Assembly: GCA_943735955.1 (NCBI GenBank)
Contig: OX030959.1
Coordinates: forward strand, 1,741,272-1,805,271
Length of the DNA: 64,000 nucleotides
Direction of reading: 5' to 3'
DNA from: Piscicola geometra
Taxonomy: Eukaryota; Annelida; Clitellata; Hirudinida; Piscicolidae
Every line of letters starts with the position of its first letter. Position 1 is the first letter of the stretch. The notes beneath the pieces are model-generated. The model was not told the DNA's origin and did not search any database. It saw only the letters and a list, made by a program, of their open reading frames with translations. Of the stretch, positions 1-21,876 are shown piece by piece. The translations under genes and the position numbers were made by a program.

Positions 1-796
1 TTTAAAAGAAAAATTCTCCATAAATTATCGATCTGGCATCAGATAAGCCTTTAAGAATGCAGTTAAAAAGATTTTAAAAGTTTCAGTTTTGTGTTTTAAG
101 AAATTTTTGTTGGACGAGGCTGTTTTTGTCGAAGACTTAGTTACTGTTACAGTCAAAATGCCTAACCGGGCTTTTCGGGTAAGACCTGAAAATCAATCAA
201 ATCGTGTAATGCATGTATTTAATGAAAAGAATTCAATAAAATAGAAAAATAATAAGTACATTCGTTTTAATTAAACGGTGAACAATTCAAAAAATATTTA
301 TTGATGCCTATTTTAGTGGGCTCCTTTCATTCAATATGCATGAATCATGCTCAACACAATTTTCCTGATTTTCGGGTTATATGCTGAAATTGGCTTACGC
401 GTTTTGAATGTAGCATATACAGTATATTGCATACATTTTATACTTTATAAATACTTTATGTGCTCCTGTGAAGCAAAGAAATTCAGTCGTCTTTCAAAAT
501 GGTGTTCATTCTCCAGGGGCGCCGATCTGTGGAAAATCCTAGGGGGGTCTTGACCCCAGGACCCCCCCCCCCCCCAGGATCGCCACTCATGCCATTCTCT
601 CGCCTCAGATGGCACTTTCCAAGGAATTGATTCCAAAATCAAAATGAAAAAGCCTTGTTCTTCAGAACGACCTCTATCAACCTTGTTCTAATCACTTCAT
701 TACATTGGGAAATAATTCATAGGACAATGATGACATCGATCATACTAACAAGCAACAAAAGTTTAACAGGGTTAACCAGAAGTAATTGCTTAACAC
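1..796. other. No gene resolved; downstream flank of GPCR exon
   Basis: No coding exon could be supported here. The remaining GPCR exons (TM5-TM7) were looked for on the minus strand and not found, so they probably lie beyond base 1. Positions 516-600 hold a G/C-rich stretch with a run of C and a loose inverted repeat (ctaggggggtc against aggaccccccc). This may be the end of a repeat, but I cannot classify it. Confidence 0.5.
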
Positions 797-9763
<8,967 letters not shown>

Positions 9764-12700
9764 TGACTCTGACGCGACCTTGAGAAAACTTCCATTCAGT
9801 CCGACGTTATAGAGAGAAATGACTTGAGCTAAAGGGAAGTGTCTTCAAATTGAATGAAGAAGAATGATTGAATGTCATACATACAAAGCAATCATCAAAT
9901 TATTCAAAAGAATGAAGAGAATTTCAAGTGGAACCAAACTCTATTCAGCGCAAAACTATTTTTGACTTTCAAAGATTTTTGTTGCTTATTCAAATGAGAT
10001 TTCGAATTTATATTATTTTTAGAAACCTCTAATGGATAAGTACGTTTCTAAAAAACGGAAGACTTGTGCACGCGAGGCAAACAAGCTTTGAAAATTGCTT
10101 TATGCGGTTTTTGAGAGGTTGAGAAGTTTATTCAAATACAGCTTTCAAAGACTGATCTGTACAAATATCTTCTTGAACACACTTTTAACGGAAGATTTTC
10201 ACATGGAAAAATCTTAATTAGTTAATTTATTTTTTTTAGGACAAAATCGTTTGAACTAGGCATGTAAGAGATGCATTGAAGAGAGAAGTCTCGTTTGATC
10301 ACCCTTCCACGGATGCGTCATTTCCTCGCATAAGGCCATTCAACAGTCTTTCTTGCATTACTTGACTTTCCTCGTCTCCTCTGGAACTGATGGATGGGGT
10401 GCTGTATCCATGACAAACCATATAAATCACATGCGACGTCCTAGAGTCTAGGACCTAGACTGCTTGGTTACTCCTGGGATAGTTAACTTTCTTCTTATAA
10501 TTAAGGACTTTCCATCCTTCACAAAAAAACTTGTAAGATCTTTAATGGAAAATTAAAAAAAGTATTGCAAAGAAATCTCACTAACTGCCTAATCAATCAA
10601 CCTCCTTTATTCTCAAAGCAAATTTGTTTTTGGCGTTTATCGGGAAATGCTTAACAATTAAGCCTTAACTGCTTCAATTTCGTGTCGGCTTTGTGTAATC
10701 AATCCAAGTTTACTTTTATTTTTTTATTTGCTTTTAGGGCTCGTATACATTTATAAACTCGTTTTATTAATTATTTTCATAATGCATACAAGCCACTCAA
10801 AAGCGGAGGTAGTTGCAACTTTGTTGAACTGTTATTTATCATCAAAAGCCCAGAGACCCGCCTTCATTCCACTCCACATCGCGTACAAGGGTGTTGGAAG
10901 GTGCGTGGAAGGTGCATGGTGCAGTTACAGTGACAGCCTCATGTGCACTACCAATGCAGTGGCAGTCTAGGCAACTCAACTGACCATCTGCATGAATAAT
11001 CGCAAAAGAATTCATAATGCAAAAGATCAAAAGATCAAAAACGAAAAAATGTTTTAAAAGAAAAATAAAACCCTTTTTGTTTTTCGTCGCGTGGCATGCA
11101 CACGTGCCCTGGGACTTCCGTGAGACGTGCTGAAAACAATTTTTGAAATTAAATGGGAAGTATTCCAGTTCACTTTGCAAAAATTGAAAATAATTTTTGG
11201 AGAATTTAAAAGTTTTGCATGCGGCAGACAAGTTGATTGATTTAAAACACGATAAGCATTCAAGACATCCTAAGAGCTTGCTCGTTAACGATTTAAATGA
11301 ATGAATAATTCAAACAGGAAATGCTCTAAAAGCACTGAAGTTTCCTACATTTATTGGAAGCCTGAATCGAACAATATGGATGGCGTGCTGTGCATTAGTG
11401 CGTTTCACTAAAGCTTTGGTGCATCTTTTGGTGCCTTGAGAGTCAATTTCATGCATAAACTAATTGTTCGATCTCCATGATGCCTTCCATGCAATCAGTC
11501 ATTGAGCGCCAACTCTGCAATCCCCGTGGCTTCATGACTTGCACAAGATTCAACTTAAATTCATTTTTCAACGCACGGATTATTTTTCTCATTCTGGGTC
11601 GAAGCTCTGCTCAACTAGAACTCCAATACCAATCGAGCAGCTTAGTTCTGTGGAAGCCTCCGAGCTTATCTATGCATAGGTTGTGCATCCTGGAGCTGTA
11701 ATGGGGCGTGCAATCTCGCTCTGAACCATCCATCCACGCTTGTTTCATCCGAAGCTATCTCTCTATATGAAAATTGAACATTTTAAGTTTGATTAATTTA
11801 ATTTTTAGAGATAAGCTAGTGGAGAGATATTAAATTACTTGACTCTTCATCGAAAGACATAAAAAGATATATCAATATTTTTTGAGCTTCTTACTCCATA
11901 TTGGTTTCTCTAATGATTTTTCAAAGTGGGAAAAACGACACTTTCTTCCCTCTGGAGAACTGAGGCTCTAACTCAGCGCTGTAGTGCCTGTGAAAGCTCC
12001 TCGATTCGAAAGTTTGCTGATGCTTTTGATATTTGTGAGGACTCTTTCAATGCATTATTGCATCGGAGCTTTGTCGTGCCAACACTGGAGGTGGGATTGA
12101 AAAGCTCTAATTTGATCGAACCGCCATGAAATTATGGTAACGAGAAATCTTAGTAATTTGGATAGTAATCTCAGAAAACGACATAACTTTAACTTATAAG
12201 ATTTTAAACACATGTAATTTTCTAATGAAAAAAATACGTTTAAAAAATGTGTTTCTGATGAAGCTAATCTCACTCAAGAATCTGTTAAAAAAGATTATGA
12301 ATACACTTTATTATAAAGACAAATGACTAAAAGTATCTTCGTTAGATGCAGACAAGTTGGAAACTATTTCACTACATCTACTTGATTATTTTTGAAATGC
12401 CTCCCAAATGTCTGTGTACAACAAAGAATCCTACATTTTTATAATGTTGTTCATGAGACTTCATAGAGAGTTTGTGAGCACAGCCAGTCCTAGCCAGTAG
12501 ACGAAAAAATGTGTCTCAAAATATTTAAAAAAAGTTTCAATAAAATAAAAAAAGAATTTCACGGATTTAAAGTTTCCATGAAAATACACTCATCACTCTT
12601 TTAAATAGAAGTCTAAAACAATTAATTGAACAAATCTTCATTGCCGTTTGACATAAAACATAAGCTGGACCTTTATAATTAATTACATTTAAATAAATCT

Positions 12701-14323
12701 CTTAAACCATTTTTTGCCCTTTTAGACAAAGCAAAGTATGACTTCTCTACAATTAAACCCAAATTAGGAAATATCAAGGATTATTTTGCTACAAATAATC
12801 GTTGTTATGGTGCACAAAATGAACGCTTTAAAAATATGCATTTATTTAACATTAATTTTTTCTTGAATTATATAACTTCAGAAAAAATAATGATTTATTT
12901 ATTTAGAAAAATAACCTTTTTGGAAGAATACGATATTTTTTTTATAAATACATGAGCATGGAAACTTTAAAAAAAGTAAAAAAAATATTGTTAAATTAAG
13001 AGCGAAATATAATTCTTGCCTCCCTATCGGGGTTCTGACTCGCATGCAAAAACCCGCTCCATGCGTTCCCACCAGTTGAAGAATACGCATGCGAAATATA
13101 ACTACTTTGAACCCTTTCTTTCAAACAAGAATTCTGTAAAAAAAAATAGATCGTTCGGACACTCATAAAGTTCGGACAACTTGAATGTTCGGACACCTAG
13201 AGGTTCGAACATTATTATTTTTTTAATCATTGTTTTTATTAATAAGCAAAAAAATAATTATATTTCGCATGCGAATTCCTTTACGCGCGTAACTCTCCAA
13301 CCGGTTGGAACAAATGCACTTCTCCGAACATTTCCTTTACCAGGAATTTATGAAGTGGAAAAGCTCTGAAGCGCGAAAGTAACTGGAGTGGGTCAAGAGA
13401 GTTTACAATGAACGCCCACGGTATCATTCTGGCACTCTCGCGTGATGAGAGTAAAATCTGTATTGTCACGTGTGAGAGGCAGAGCACCGAGATTTGGAGA
13501 AAAAGAAAAATATTTTTTTAAGAATTTGGTAATTTAATTTTTAAATTATTTTTAATCTCCTCATTGAAGCCGTACATTAAAATTTTTGTTTTAAAATGTG
13601 AATATTATGAAACATTTATGGTGACTGCTAATCCCCCAGGTTTTTATTCCCTTAAAGGCTTCACCAAAGTATTAAAAACCCAATGTTGGTGTTGATACCA
13701 GTCTCACTGAAGCCCCATTGATCAATGAATTGCATAATCGATGTAACTAACTTGTGTTGGAAGTCATTTGAAGTCTTTTTGATTGAATTTTTGCCTTCAA
13801 GGAAACGCAAGTGTTCTCATACTTTCAGTCCTTTCTTTTCAACAATTCAACCAACAAAACCTCCCTGTCGTCTTTGTCATCCTAATATACGCGTTGAATA
13901 ACATCTAAATAGTAGTTTTTCAAGCATTAAAAATGACTTTGTACTCTCTGAGTCGACTTGCAATGATTCTGTTCAGAATTGCCTCTTTCGATAGAGAATC
14001 CATGCATTTAAAAGGCATGCACGCACGTTTGATGCACAGACGTAAGTGAATAACAATTTAATTAGTCAGATGAAGCAAATATTGCTTTAATAAAACACAC
14101 TAAAAGATTAAACTTAAGTAAAATGTGATGCATAAAAAGTAAAGACTACCGCAAAACAGGCATCCGATCAAGTGGCTGTATATAGTTAACCAGCTATGCA
14201 TTTTAAAATTAGCAACTTTAGTATCATATTTTGAACTTTAAAAATTAATTGGTAAGATTTTTTCCATTTGTCGTTGTTCGGTCTGGTGGGGGATGGCAGC
14301 AGCGAACCGGAGATCAGTAACAG
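9764..14323. other. Intergenic, no supported gene
   Basis: AT-rich DNA between the GPCR 5' end and the small plus-strand exon at 14.3 kb. ORFs of 60-130 codons lack family motifs and splice support. At 13083-13103 and 13259-13278 there is a loose inverted repeat of ttatatttcgcatgcg flanking several gttcgga(c)ac motifs. It may be a decayed foldback element. Confidence 0.5.
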
Positions 14324-14414
14324 CAAGAGGAAAGCAGTCACAAAAGCAACAATGCCAGTCTCGACAAGGGCCTCTTCTTCAACTACCTGAGCTCCTTTGA
14401 TCGATTGTTCTCAG
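14324..14414 (+). CDS. Possible internal exon of an unidentified gene
   Basis: An open segment of 30 codons lies between an acceptor-like cagtaacag (ending 14323) and a consensus donor GTAAGT (14415). It reads QEESSHKSNNASLDKGLFFN and continues YLSSFDRLFS. Codon use is balanced and GC-richer than the surroundings, as in the other real exons of this window. No partner exon on this strand could be joined with confidence and the family is unknown. Confidence 0.35.
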
Positions 14415-15792
14415 GTAAGTGCTCACTCATGGGGCAAGGAAGCACTGCACAGTGTGGTCGTAATGGCAACACGTGGAGGTGGATGCTTGCAAGGGTATCA
14501 TCAAAATGATGGAGAACGCCCACGCGATAGTGTATAGATGTAAATATTATTTAAAATATTATTGTGAAATAATATTTAAAAGGATTCAGTGTGGCTGCTC
14601 TATAAGCAGACGAAAAGACAGCAGTTGAAACGTTTCAAAATTTCATGTCGAAAAGTGTGGGCTGTTTGAATATACATCATGTACAAAATGGTGAGTAGAA
14701 ATGAGTCTCTAATGATATATAACGCCTCGAAAGTTCAACAAGCTTGGATCGAAGGAAGAAGTCACAAAATGTCGCAAAAATGCTCCACAAAACTTAGACG
14801 AATAATTTACTTGGCTCACAATGCGTAGATTGCAAGGTGCTTATGCAAAATAATCTAAAGACCCTCAAATGCAACTTTAGAACAACATAGGATGAGACCT
14901 GGAAACTTCTCAAATGAGAAAAGTGTCCTGGTGTGGAATGGACGGTGGAGATGCTAAATAAGATGCGACATCTGTCGAGTCAGCTGAAACTCTCGTGCAC
15001 AGCATCAGCCTCCATCCATGCACGAACACACGGCGAAGGATACAACTGCTACTTCAATGGTAAACCAAACAAAAGGCAAGGATACAAAGTTATGACGAGC
15101 TAGCCGTAAAATCGTAAATCGTAGTCACTAAATACAATCTTGTGGGTTAGATTGAGTGAAGAAAGTGCAATCGTTGGAGTTTATGTACAGTGGGTGGTGA
15201 TGGCGATGATGATGATGATGAGATGATGATGAGGGTGATGATGGCAATGATGATGCTGAGATGATGATGAGGGTGATGATGATGATGACAAAGTCACGAA
15301 CAGCAAAAACTTTATACAAGCTAGATTATACACAAGAATTGTACAAAGTGTCTGCAAATATGAAATTGATGAGATGGCTTGGTGGCATGGAAGGTGGTGG
15401 GGTGGGTGGGTGAGTGGGAAGGCGGTTGTGGGTGGGTGAGTGGGTGGGGGATTGTGGGTGGGTGGGAAGGAGGTTGTGGGTGGGTGGGTGGGTTGTGAGA
15501 TGGAGGTGGTAGCAGCGAACATAACGAAGATCAAGAATGGAACAAAAGTAGACAGTGGGAACTGCATGCCATGGTTCAAATAAGTCTCCACTCTCGAGGA
15601 AATGTCCTAACCAACTCGAAGATAACACTAATCACTCAACCTACCCTGGCCTCTCCTCACCATCATCATCATCATCAAACAAACAGCCAAACAAGACTAC
15701 TACCCTGACCTCACCGCCATCATCACCCATCACCCTCATCACTATCAAACAAACAGCCAAGCAAGAAACGAAGGGCAATCACTGATCGACGA
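14415..15792. other. Intergenic with ATG and GTGGGTGG repeats
   Basis: No gene is supported. Positions 15190-15290 are a degenerate (ATG)n/(GAT)n microsatellite and 15390-15495 a GTGGGTGG/TTGTGGG minisatellite. ORFs rich in His, Pro or Ser across these are repeat translations. The 3' UTR of the Dp gene should begin just below 15793. Confidence 0.55.
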
Positions 15793-18008
15793 TCACTCGG
15801 AGTAGACGCTGTCGTTGGTGTAGTTGGGCGATGGTTGGTCTGAGCGCGAAGAGGAGCGACGGGAGAGGTCTGCCGAAGTGAGCACTGACATGTTCCAACC
15901 GGTGTCGTCGAGGCTCTCGTCTGCCGCACTGCTGCAAGCGCTGTGGTGGTGGTGACAGTTGAAGTGGTAGCTGTGATTTTGATGATGGATGACGAAAGCT
16001 GAGATGGTGATGATGATGGTGGATGAGGTGGTGATGATGATGATACAAGTGACAGTTGAAGTATTGATGATGATGATGATGGCGATGATGATGATGGTGC
16101 ATTGAAGGAGTGACAGACGCACCCAGTGTAGAAGGAGGACTCAGGCTCGCTTTTGATGTGCAGGGGAGGGTGTCGAGCTACATCTGTTGTCGTTATGGTT
16201 GTCGTTGTTGTTGTTGCCTTGAGTCGCTCCAATTGAAATACTTACACAACATGACAAGCACGCAACTACACACACGCGACAATCCACTCATCTAATTAAC
16301 ACTTCCCTTTCCCCCTTCCTCCCCCCATAAAAACACCCATTAGTCCCTCACACACACCTCGGACAAAAGAGTGCAAGGCAACGGGCAGGTGCTTGAGGCA
16401 GTGGTTGACCTCCTGCTTGGTGCAGTGCTGCCTCAGCAGGTTCGGACACATGCCCATGCTGCGCAGGATCTCGATGTCGTCGTGGATCGAGAAGACGTTG
16501 TCGAAGTTGAAGACGAACTCGTATCTGGATGCAAGTGGTGGTGGTGGTTGTGGTGGTCGATGGTGGTTGTGGTGGTCGATGGTGGTTGTGGTGCTGGTGC
16601 TTTATGGTCGTCAAGAGAAGAACAAGAATGCAGGCTTCCAAAATAGTTTTGTCTAACTAAAAACTCCATCTCCTCTCACAATGCAGGCATAATGCAAGTC
16701 CGTTGTCTTCCAAGACTGTCGGATGCCAACAAAAATCATACAAACAAACAAACAAACAACTAAACAACTAACAAACAAACAAACAGCCAAGCAAACAAAC
16801 AAACAAACAGCCGACCAAACAAAGGTGAACCGACTTGTCGTTGGAAATGTTGCAATCGATGATGGTCTGCTTGCTGGTCGAGACGAGGATGAAGGGCAGT
16901 GGCACGGCAGCCTGCGGGCAGGTGCGCGTCAGTTCGGCCACGTGGTTCCGTTCCAGGAGGTTCTTGAAGGCGATTTGCTGGTGGGAGGAGGGGAGGGTTA
17001 GTGGAAGAGTCATTATTATTATGATTATTAGTAATTATTATTAGTATAATTATTAGTCATTATTATTAATTATTATTAGTATAATTATTAGTCATTATTA
17101 TTAATTATTATTATAATTATTATTAATTATTATTATAATTATTAGTAATTATTATTATAATTATTAGTAATTAGTATTATAATTATTAGTCATTATTATT
17201 ATTATTATTATTATAAGTCATTATAATCAATATTATTAGTCATTATAATTATTATTATTATTAGTCATTATTAATATTATTATTTATTATAATTATCAAG
17301 AGAGTGAATGGAGGAGAATATGATGCGAACTGAACTGAGTAGAGTGGAGTGAACACAACAAATGCAACAAACAAGAGCACCCACTTGTATGAGTATCTCA
17401 CACAGCTGTTGCTTCTTCAACTTCAGCCTCTTCCTACTCTTCTCAACCTCCGTCTGTTAGTGGCCATCATGGTGATGATGATGATGATGATGATGAAGAC
17501 AATAATGACGATGATGGTGCTGCTGATGATGATGATGAAGACAATAATGACGATGATGGTTCTGCTGATGATGATCACCTCGAGGACTTGGTACTCCTGG
17601 TTGGTGGAGGTGGGCAGGCCGATCCACTTGATCTCCTTCTTCTCCTTCGAGATGATGTTCATCGCCATCAGCACGTTCAGGGCGTCGTACACGCGACGAC
17701 GGATGTTCTTCTGGTCGAACATGTGGTCCATCTGAGACTGTCGGTGGGGGGGGGGGGGTGGATGATGGTGGGAGGAGGGTGGATGTTGGTGGGGAGGGTG
17801 GATGTTGGTGGGGAGGGTGGATGTTGGTGGGAGGAGGGTGGATGTTGGTGGTGAATGGTAGGGCGGGTAGGCAGTGGACAGTAAGGCAAGCTAGTTCACA
17901 CTTTCTTAATGAAAAACTCAATGATTATGGTGATGATGTTTATTTAATGTGTAATAACATTAATAGAAGTGATGACAGAAGGCACAGACACATTCACACA
18001 CACACCCA

Positions 18009-18084
<76 letters not shown>

Positions 18085-21000
18085 TACACACACCCACACA
18101 CACACACACTTGGACATACCTGAGGATCGGAGCTCTCGTACAACTCATTCACCAACTCGTCTGCCACCTCGTTGTACGTGGTGATCTGCTTCGTCTGCAC
18201 CTTCTCGCACACCTTCATCGAGAAGTGCCTCAGTCCCTTGCCGCAGTGGTTCGCCTTCCGACGTCGACTGTGTGTGTGTGTTTATGTGTGTGTGTGTTCG
18301 GGTGTTTGTGTGTGTGTGTTCGGGTGTATGTGTATGTGCATGTGAGTGTGTTTATGTATGTGTTTGGGTTTCAAGAACCACTGAAAATCAAAAACGAACG
18401 CTCCATTGATAAACAGACACAAACGCTAAGAAAGCTACAATGATCCATTCACAATAGCATCACCCTTCCCAATAGCATCACCCTTGTATCTTACAAAGAC
18501 AGCATTATAAATGGCGTCTTGTGCTTTTAAGAATTGATATTGCACCATATATGTGATCCATCTGATAGCGTTGCTGATATGTTGCTGATGAGTAGAAAAA
18601 AAAACACACACACACACACATGTGCTTTGTTTTAATGCATGTCAACACTCAACTAATCAGTTAACACCATTATCATGGCCACCATTACTACTACTACTAC
18701 TACCTCCAACACCATTACTACTATTACTATTACCTCCAACACCATTACTACTACTACTATTACCTCCAACACCATTACTACTACTACTATTACCTCCAAC
18801 ACCATTACTACTACTACTATTACCTCCAACACCATTACTACTACTACTATTACCTCCAACACCATTACTACTACTACTACTACCTCCAACACCATTACTA
18901 CTACTACTATTACCTCCAACACCATTACTACTACTACTATTACCTCCAACACCATTACTACTACTACTATTACCTCCAACACCATTACTACTACTACTAC
19001 TACCTCCAACACCATTACTACATCTACCTCCAACATCATTACTACTACTACTATTACCTCCAACACCATTACTACTACTACTATTACCTCCAACACCATT
19101 ACTACTACTACTATTACCTCCAACACCATTACTACTACTACTATTACCTCCAACACCATTACTACTACTACTATTACCTCCAACACCATTACTACTACTA
19201 CTATTACCTCCAACACCATTACTACTACTACTACTACCTCCAACACCATTACTACTACTACTACTACCTCCAACACCATTACTACATCTACCTCCAACAT
19301 CATTACTACTACTACTACTATTACCTCCAACACCATTACTACTACTACTATTACCTCCAACACCATTACTACTACTACTATTACCTCCAACACCATTACT
19401 ACTACTACTATTACCTCCAACACCATTACTACTACTACTATTACCTCCAACACCATTACTACTACTACTATTACCTCCAACACCATTACTACTATTACCT
19501 CCAACACCATTACTACTACTACTATTACCTCCAACACCATTACTACTACTACTATTACCTCCAACACCATTACTACTACTACTATTACCTCCAACACCAT
19601 TACTACTACTACCTCCAACACCATTACTACTACTACAATTACCTCCAACACCATTACTACTACTACAATTACCTCCAACACCATTACTACTACTACTATT
19701 ACCTCCAACACCATTACTACTACTACAATTACCTCCAACACCATTACTACTATTACCTCCAACATCATTACTACATCTACCTCCAACACCATTACTACTA
19801 CTACCTCCAACACCATTACTACTACTACCTCCAACACTATTACTACTACTACTATTACCTCCAACACCATTACTACTACTACTATTACCTCCAACACCAT
19901 TACTACTACTACTATTACCTCCAACACCATTACTACTACTACTATTACCTCCAACACCATTACTACTACTACTATTACCTCCAACACCATTACTACTATT
20001 ACCTCCAACACCATTACTACTACTACTATTACCTCCAACACCATTACTACTACTACTATTACCTCCAACACCATTACTACTACTACTATTACCTCCAACA
20101 CCATTACTACTACTACCTCCAACACCATTACTACTACTACAATTACCTCCAACACCATTACTACTACTACAATTACCTCCAACACCATTACTACTACTAC
20201 TATTACCTCCAACACCATTACTACTACTACAATTACCTCCAACACCATTACTACTATTACCTCCAACATCATTACTACATCTACCTCCAACACCATTACT
20301 ACTACTACCTCCAACACCATTACTACTACTACCTCCAACACTATTACTACTACTACTATTACCTCCAACACTATTACTACTACTACTATTACCTCCAACA
20401 CCATTACTACTACTACTATTACCTCCAACACCATTACTACTACTACAATTACCTCCAACACCATTACTACTACTACCTCCAACATCATTACTAAATCTAC
20501 CTCCAACACCATTACTACTACTACTACTATTACTTCCAACACCATTACTACTACTACTACTATTACTTCCAACACCATTACTACTACTACCAATACCGCC
20601 ATTGTTAATTGTATGCAATTCTCATTAGACAGCATCTAAATGCAGTTCCCTCCATGGAAGAGGGCATTGATGATGCAGATGCTTTAATCTCAATCAAGAG
20701 TCCACAAGAAATCCTGCCAAAACTAAATTAACGAAATCAACATTAAAAACCTGAATTCTCTTTTATCATCATTGGCAATGAAAAAATTTGAAGCCATAGA
20801 ATCTGAGAGAACGCCCAGGTATTTTTCACCAAAACACAAAGCCATCTACCCCCTCATCTGCCTCATGTGTTACATTGCTGCAACCACACTTGCATGTTAT
20901 GCATCCACCCAATGAATATAACCTGCTGAAACACAAAGCCCCTCAGAGAATCCACCCATCCCCCCCCCCAAGGTAAGCCAAATCTTAGGCCATCCACCCA

Positions 21001-21876
21001 CCCTACCAAGGAAGCACAAATCTAACCCCCCCCCCCCAAGAAAGCACCTCTCAGGGATGTAGTGTTCGATCTGCTCGAGACTCCTCTTGCGCAGATTAGA
21101 CTGCTGCTGCTGCTGCACTGCCCACGGAGAATTCGTCTCGAGGTAGTTGGAAGGCGCGATCACTTGCAGCTTTGGCATGCCCTGGTTTGTGCTCAACTGG
21201 TAGTCGGGTGTGGGTGGGTGGGTGGTGATGGGCAGATGGAGGAAGGGGTGATGATGATGATGATTGCTGTGAGTGGTGAAGGGTTAGAGATTAAGTGTTG
21301 AAAAGTGGTGTGTGTGGCTGCTTGATGTGGGGCGGAGAGGATTCGAGATTAATTTTTGAAAACTGATTTCAAGTGGTGAGTGGCATTCTGAAGTGGACTA
21401 GAAGAAGACACCTACCTTTGTGTTTGGAGTGAGAATGTAGTGTGGTTGTTGGTTGTTGTTCTGTTTGACACCCTGTCCTTTCGGCGAAAACAAGGCCACA
21501 ATCTTGTATGCTTTAAATGGGAGATTTCAATTAGTTAATCATTTATACATATAGACTTGAAAATACAATGATATGCATGTACACTTAATTATTTATTGAT
21601 ATTTAAACCAAAAGACATGTCCTTACTTTTGTCTTTTTCAATTTTGGTCTCAATAGTTTTGTCTGTGGCTACCACCTCTTCAACCACAAACGACTTTGAA
21701 CGTGAGAGGGTAGGTGATTAAGTGAAAAAACTCAATAAAAGCTATTTAGGATCAATATAAACTTCTCAAAGAAGCAAGGAAATGTTGCTCAATTACTTCT
21801 CTGGTGATTGTTTCGCTGTGTCCGTCAGATACAAACGTCAGCGGCACATTTCCCGATGAAGACTGGACGTCGTAAA
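15793..21876 (-). CDS. Dp: Transcription factor Dp (E2F dimerisation partner, TFDP family)
   Basis: Dp binds DNA as a heterodimer with E2F and controls cell-cycle genes. Ten minus-strand exons join in phase: 21876-21797, 21693-21627, 21510-21416, 21196-21048, 18267-18120, 17737-17579, 17453-17385, 16977-16835, 16524-about 16354, and 15940-15793 (TGA). They encode about 408 residues, close to human DP1; only the 5' exon with the ATG is missing. Diagnostic segments are [60 protein letters not shown] (winged-helix DNA-binding domain), then a coiled-coil-like dimerisation helix, [28 protein letters not shown] and [13 protein letters not shown] (DP conserved region). The N-terminus has SPKGQG and a short poly-Gln; the tail is Ser-rich. 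The exact donor near 16354 is ambiguous (a GT-repeat run). Introns carry (CA)n, (TTA)n, (ATG)n and a 1.9-kb minisatellite. Confidence 0.95.
16735..16822. repeat. (CAAA)n-type microsatellite in Dp intron
   Basis: Imperfect tandem aaac units with interspersed aactaaac and agccaa, lying just downstream (gene sense) of the donor at 16834. Confidence 0.85.
17004..17295. repeat. (TTA)n-rich microsatellite in Dp intron
   Basis: About 290 bp of tandem TTA/ATT with recurrent 'attagtcattatta' and 'ataattattag' phrases, between the exons at 16977-16835 and 17453-17385. It is non-coding. Confidence 0.9.
17748..17852. repeat. G-rich minisatellite (GGTGGATGTTGGTGGGAGGAG), about 21-24 bp
   Basis: Four to five imperfect units follow a G run, adjacent to the acceptor of the Dp exon at 17737-17579. 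On the gene strand it is a pyrimidine-rich CCACCCTCC tract, so it may serve as the polypyrimidine tract. Confidence 0.8.
17993..18112. repeat. (CA)n microsatellite in Dp intron
   Basis: A near-perfect CA run of about 120 bp with a few CCCACA/TACA interruptions, beginning a few bases beyond the donor GTATGT of the Dp exon 18267-18120. A shorter GT-rich stretch (18269-18365) flanks the same exon on its acceptor side. Confidence 0.95.
18675..20592. repeat. 1.9-kb minisatellite array (ACCATTACTAC...ACCTCCAAC) with 504-bp higher-order repeat
   Basis: Tandem units of 18-33 bp share accatta(cta)n and cctccaac and differ in the number of CTA/ATT triplets. It fills the Dp intron between exons 21196-21048 and 18267-18120. 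Because every unit is a multiple of 3, two frames per strand are open for about 650 codons; these ORFs are not genes. Variant units recur in the same order 504 bp apart: the short ACCATTACTACTATTACCT variant starts at 19482 and 19986, and the aacatcattactacatctac variant at 19761 and 20265. Confidence 0.97.

Noticed and set aside
18622..20639. Four overlapping ORFs of about 650-670 codons on both strands
   Set aside because: They are translations of a minisatellite whose units are multiples of 3 bp and lie inside a Dp intron.
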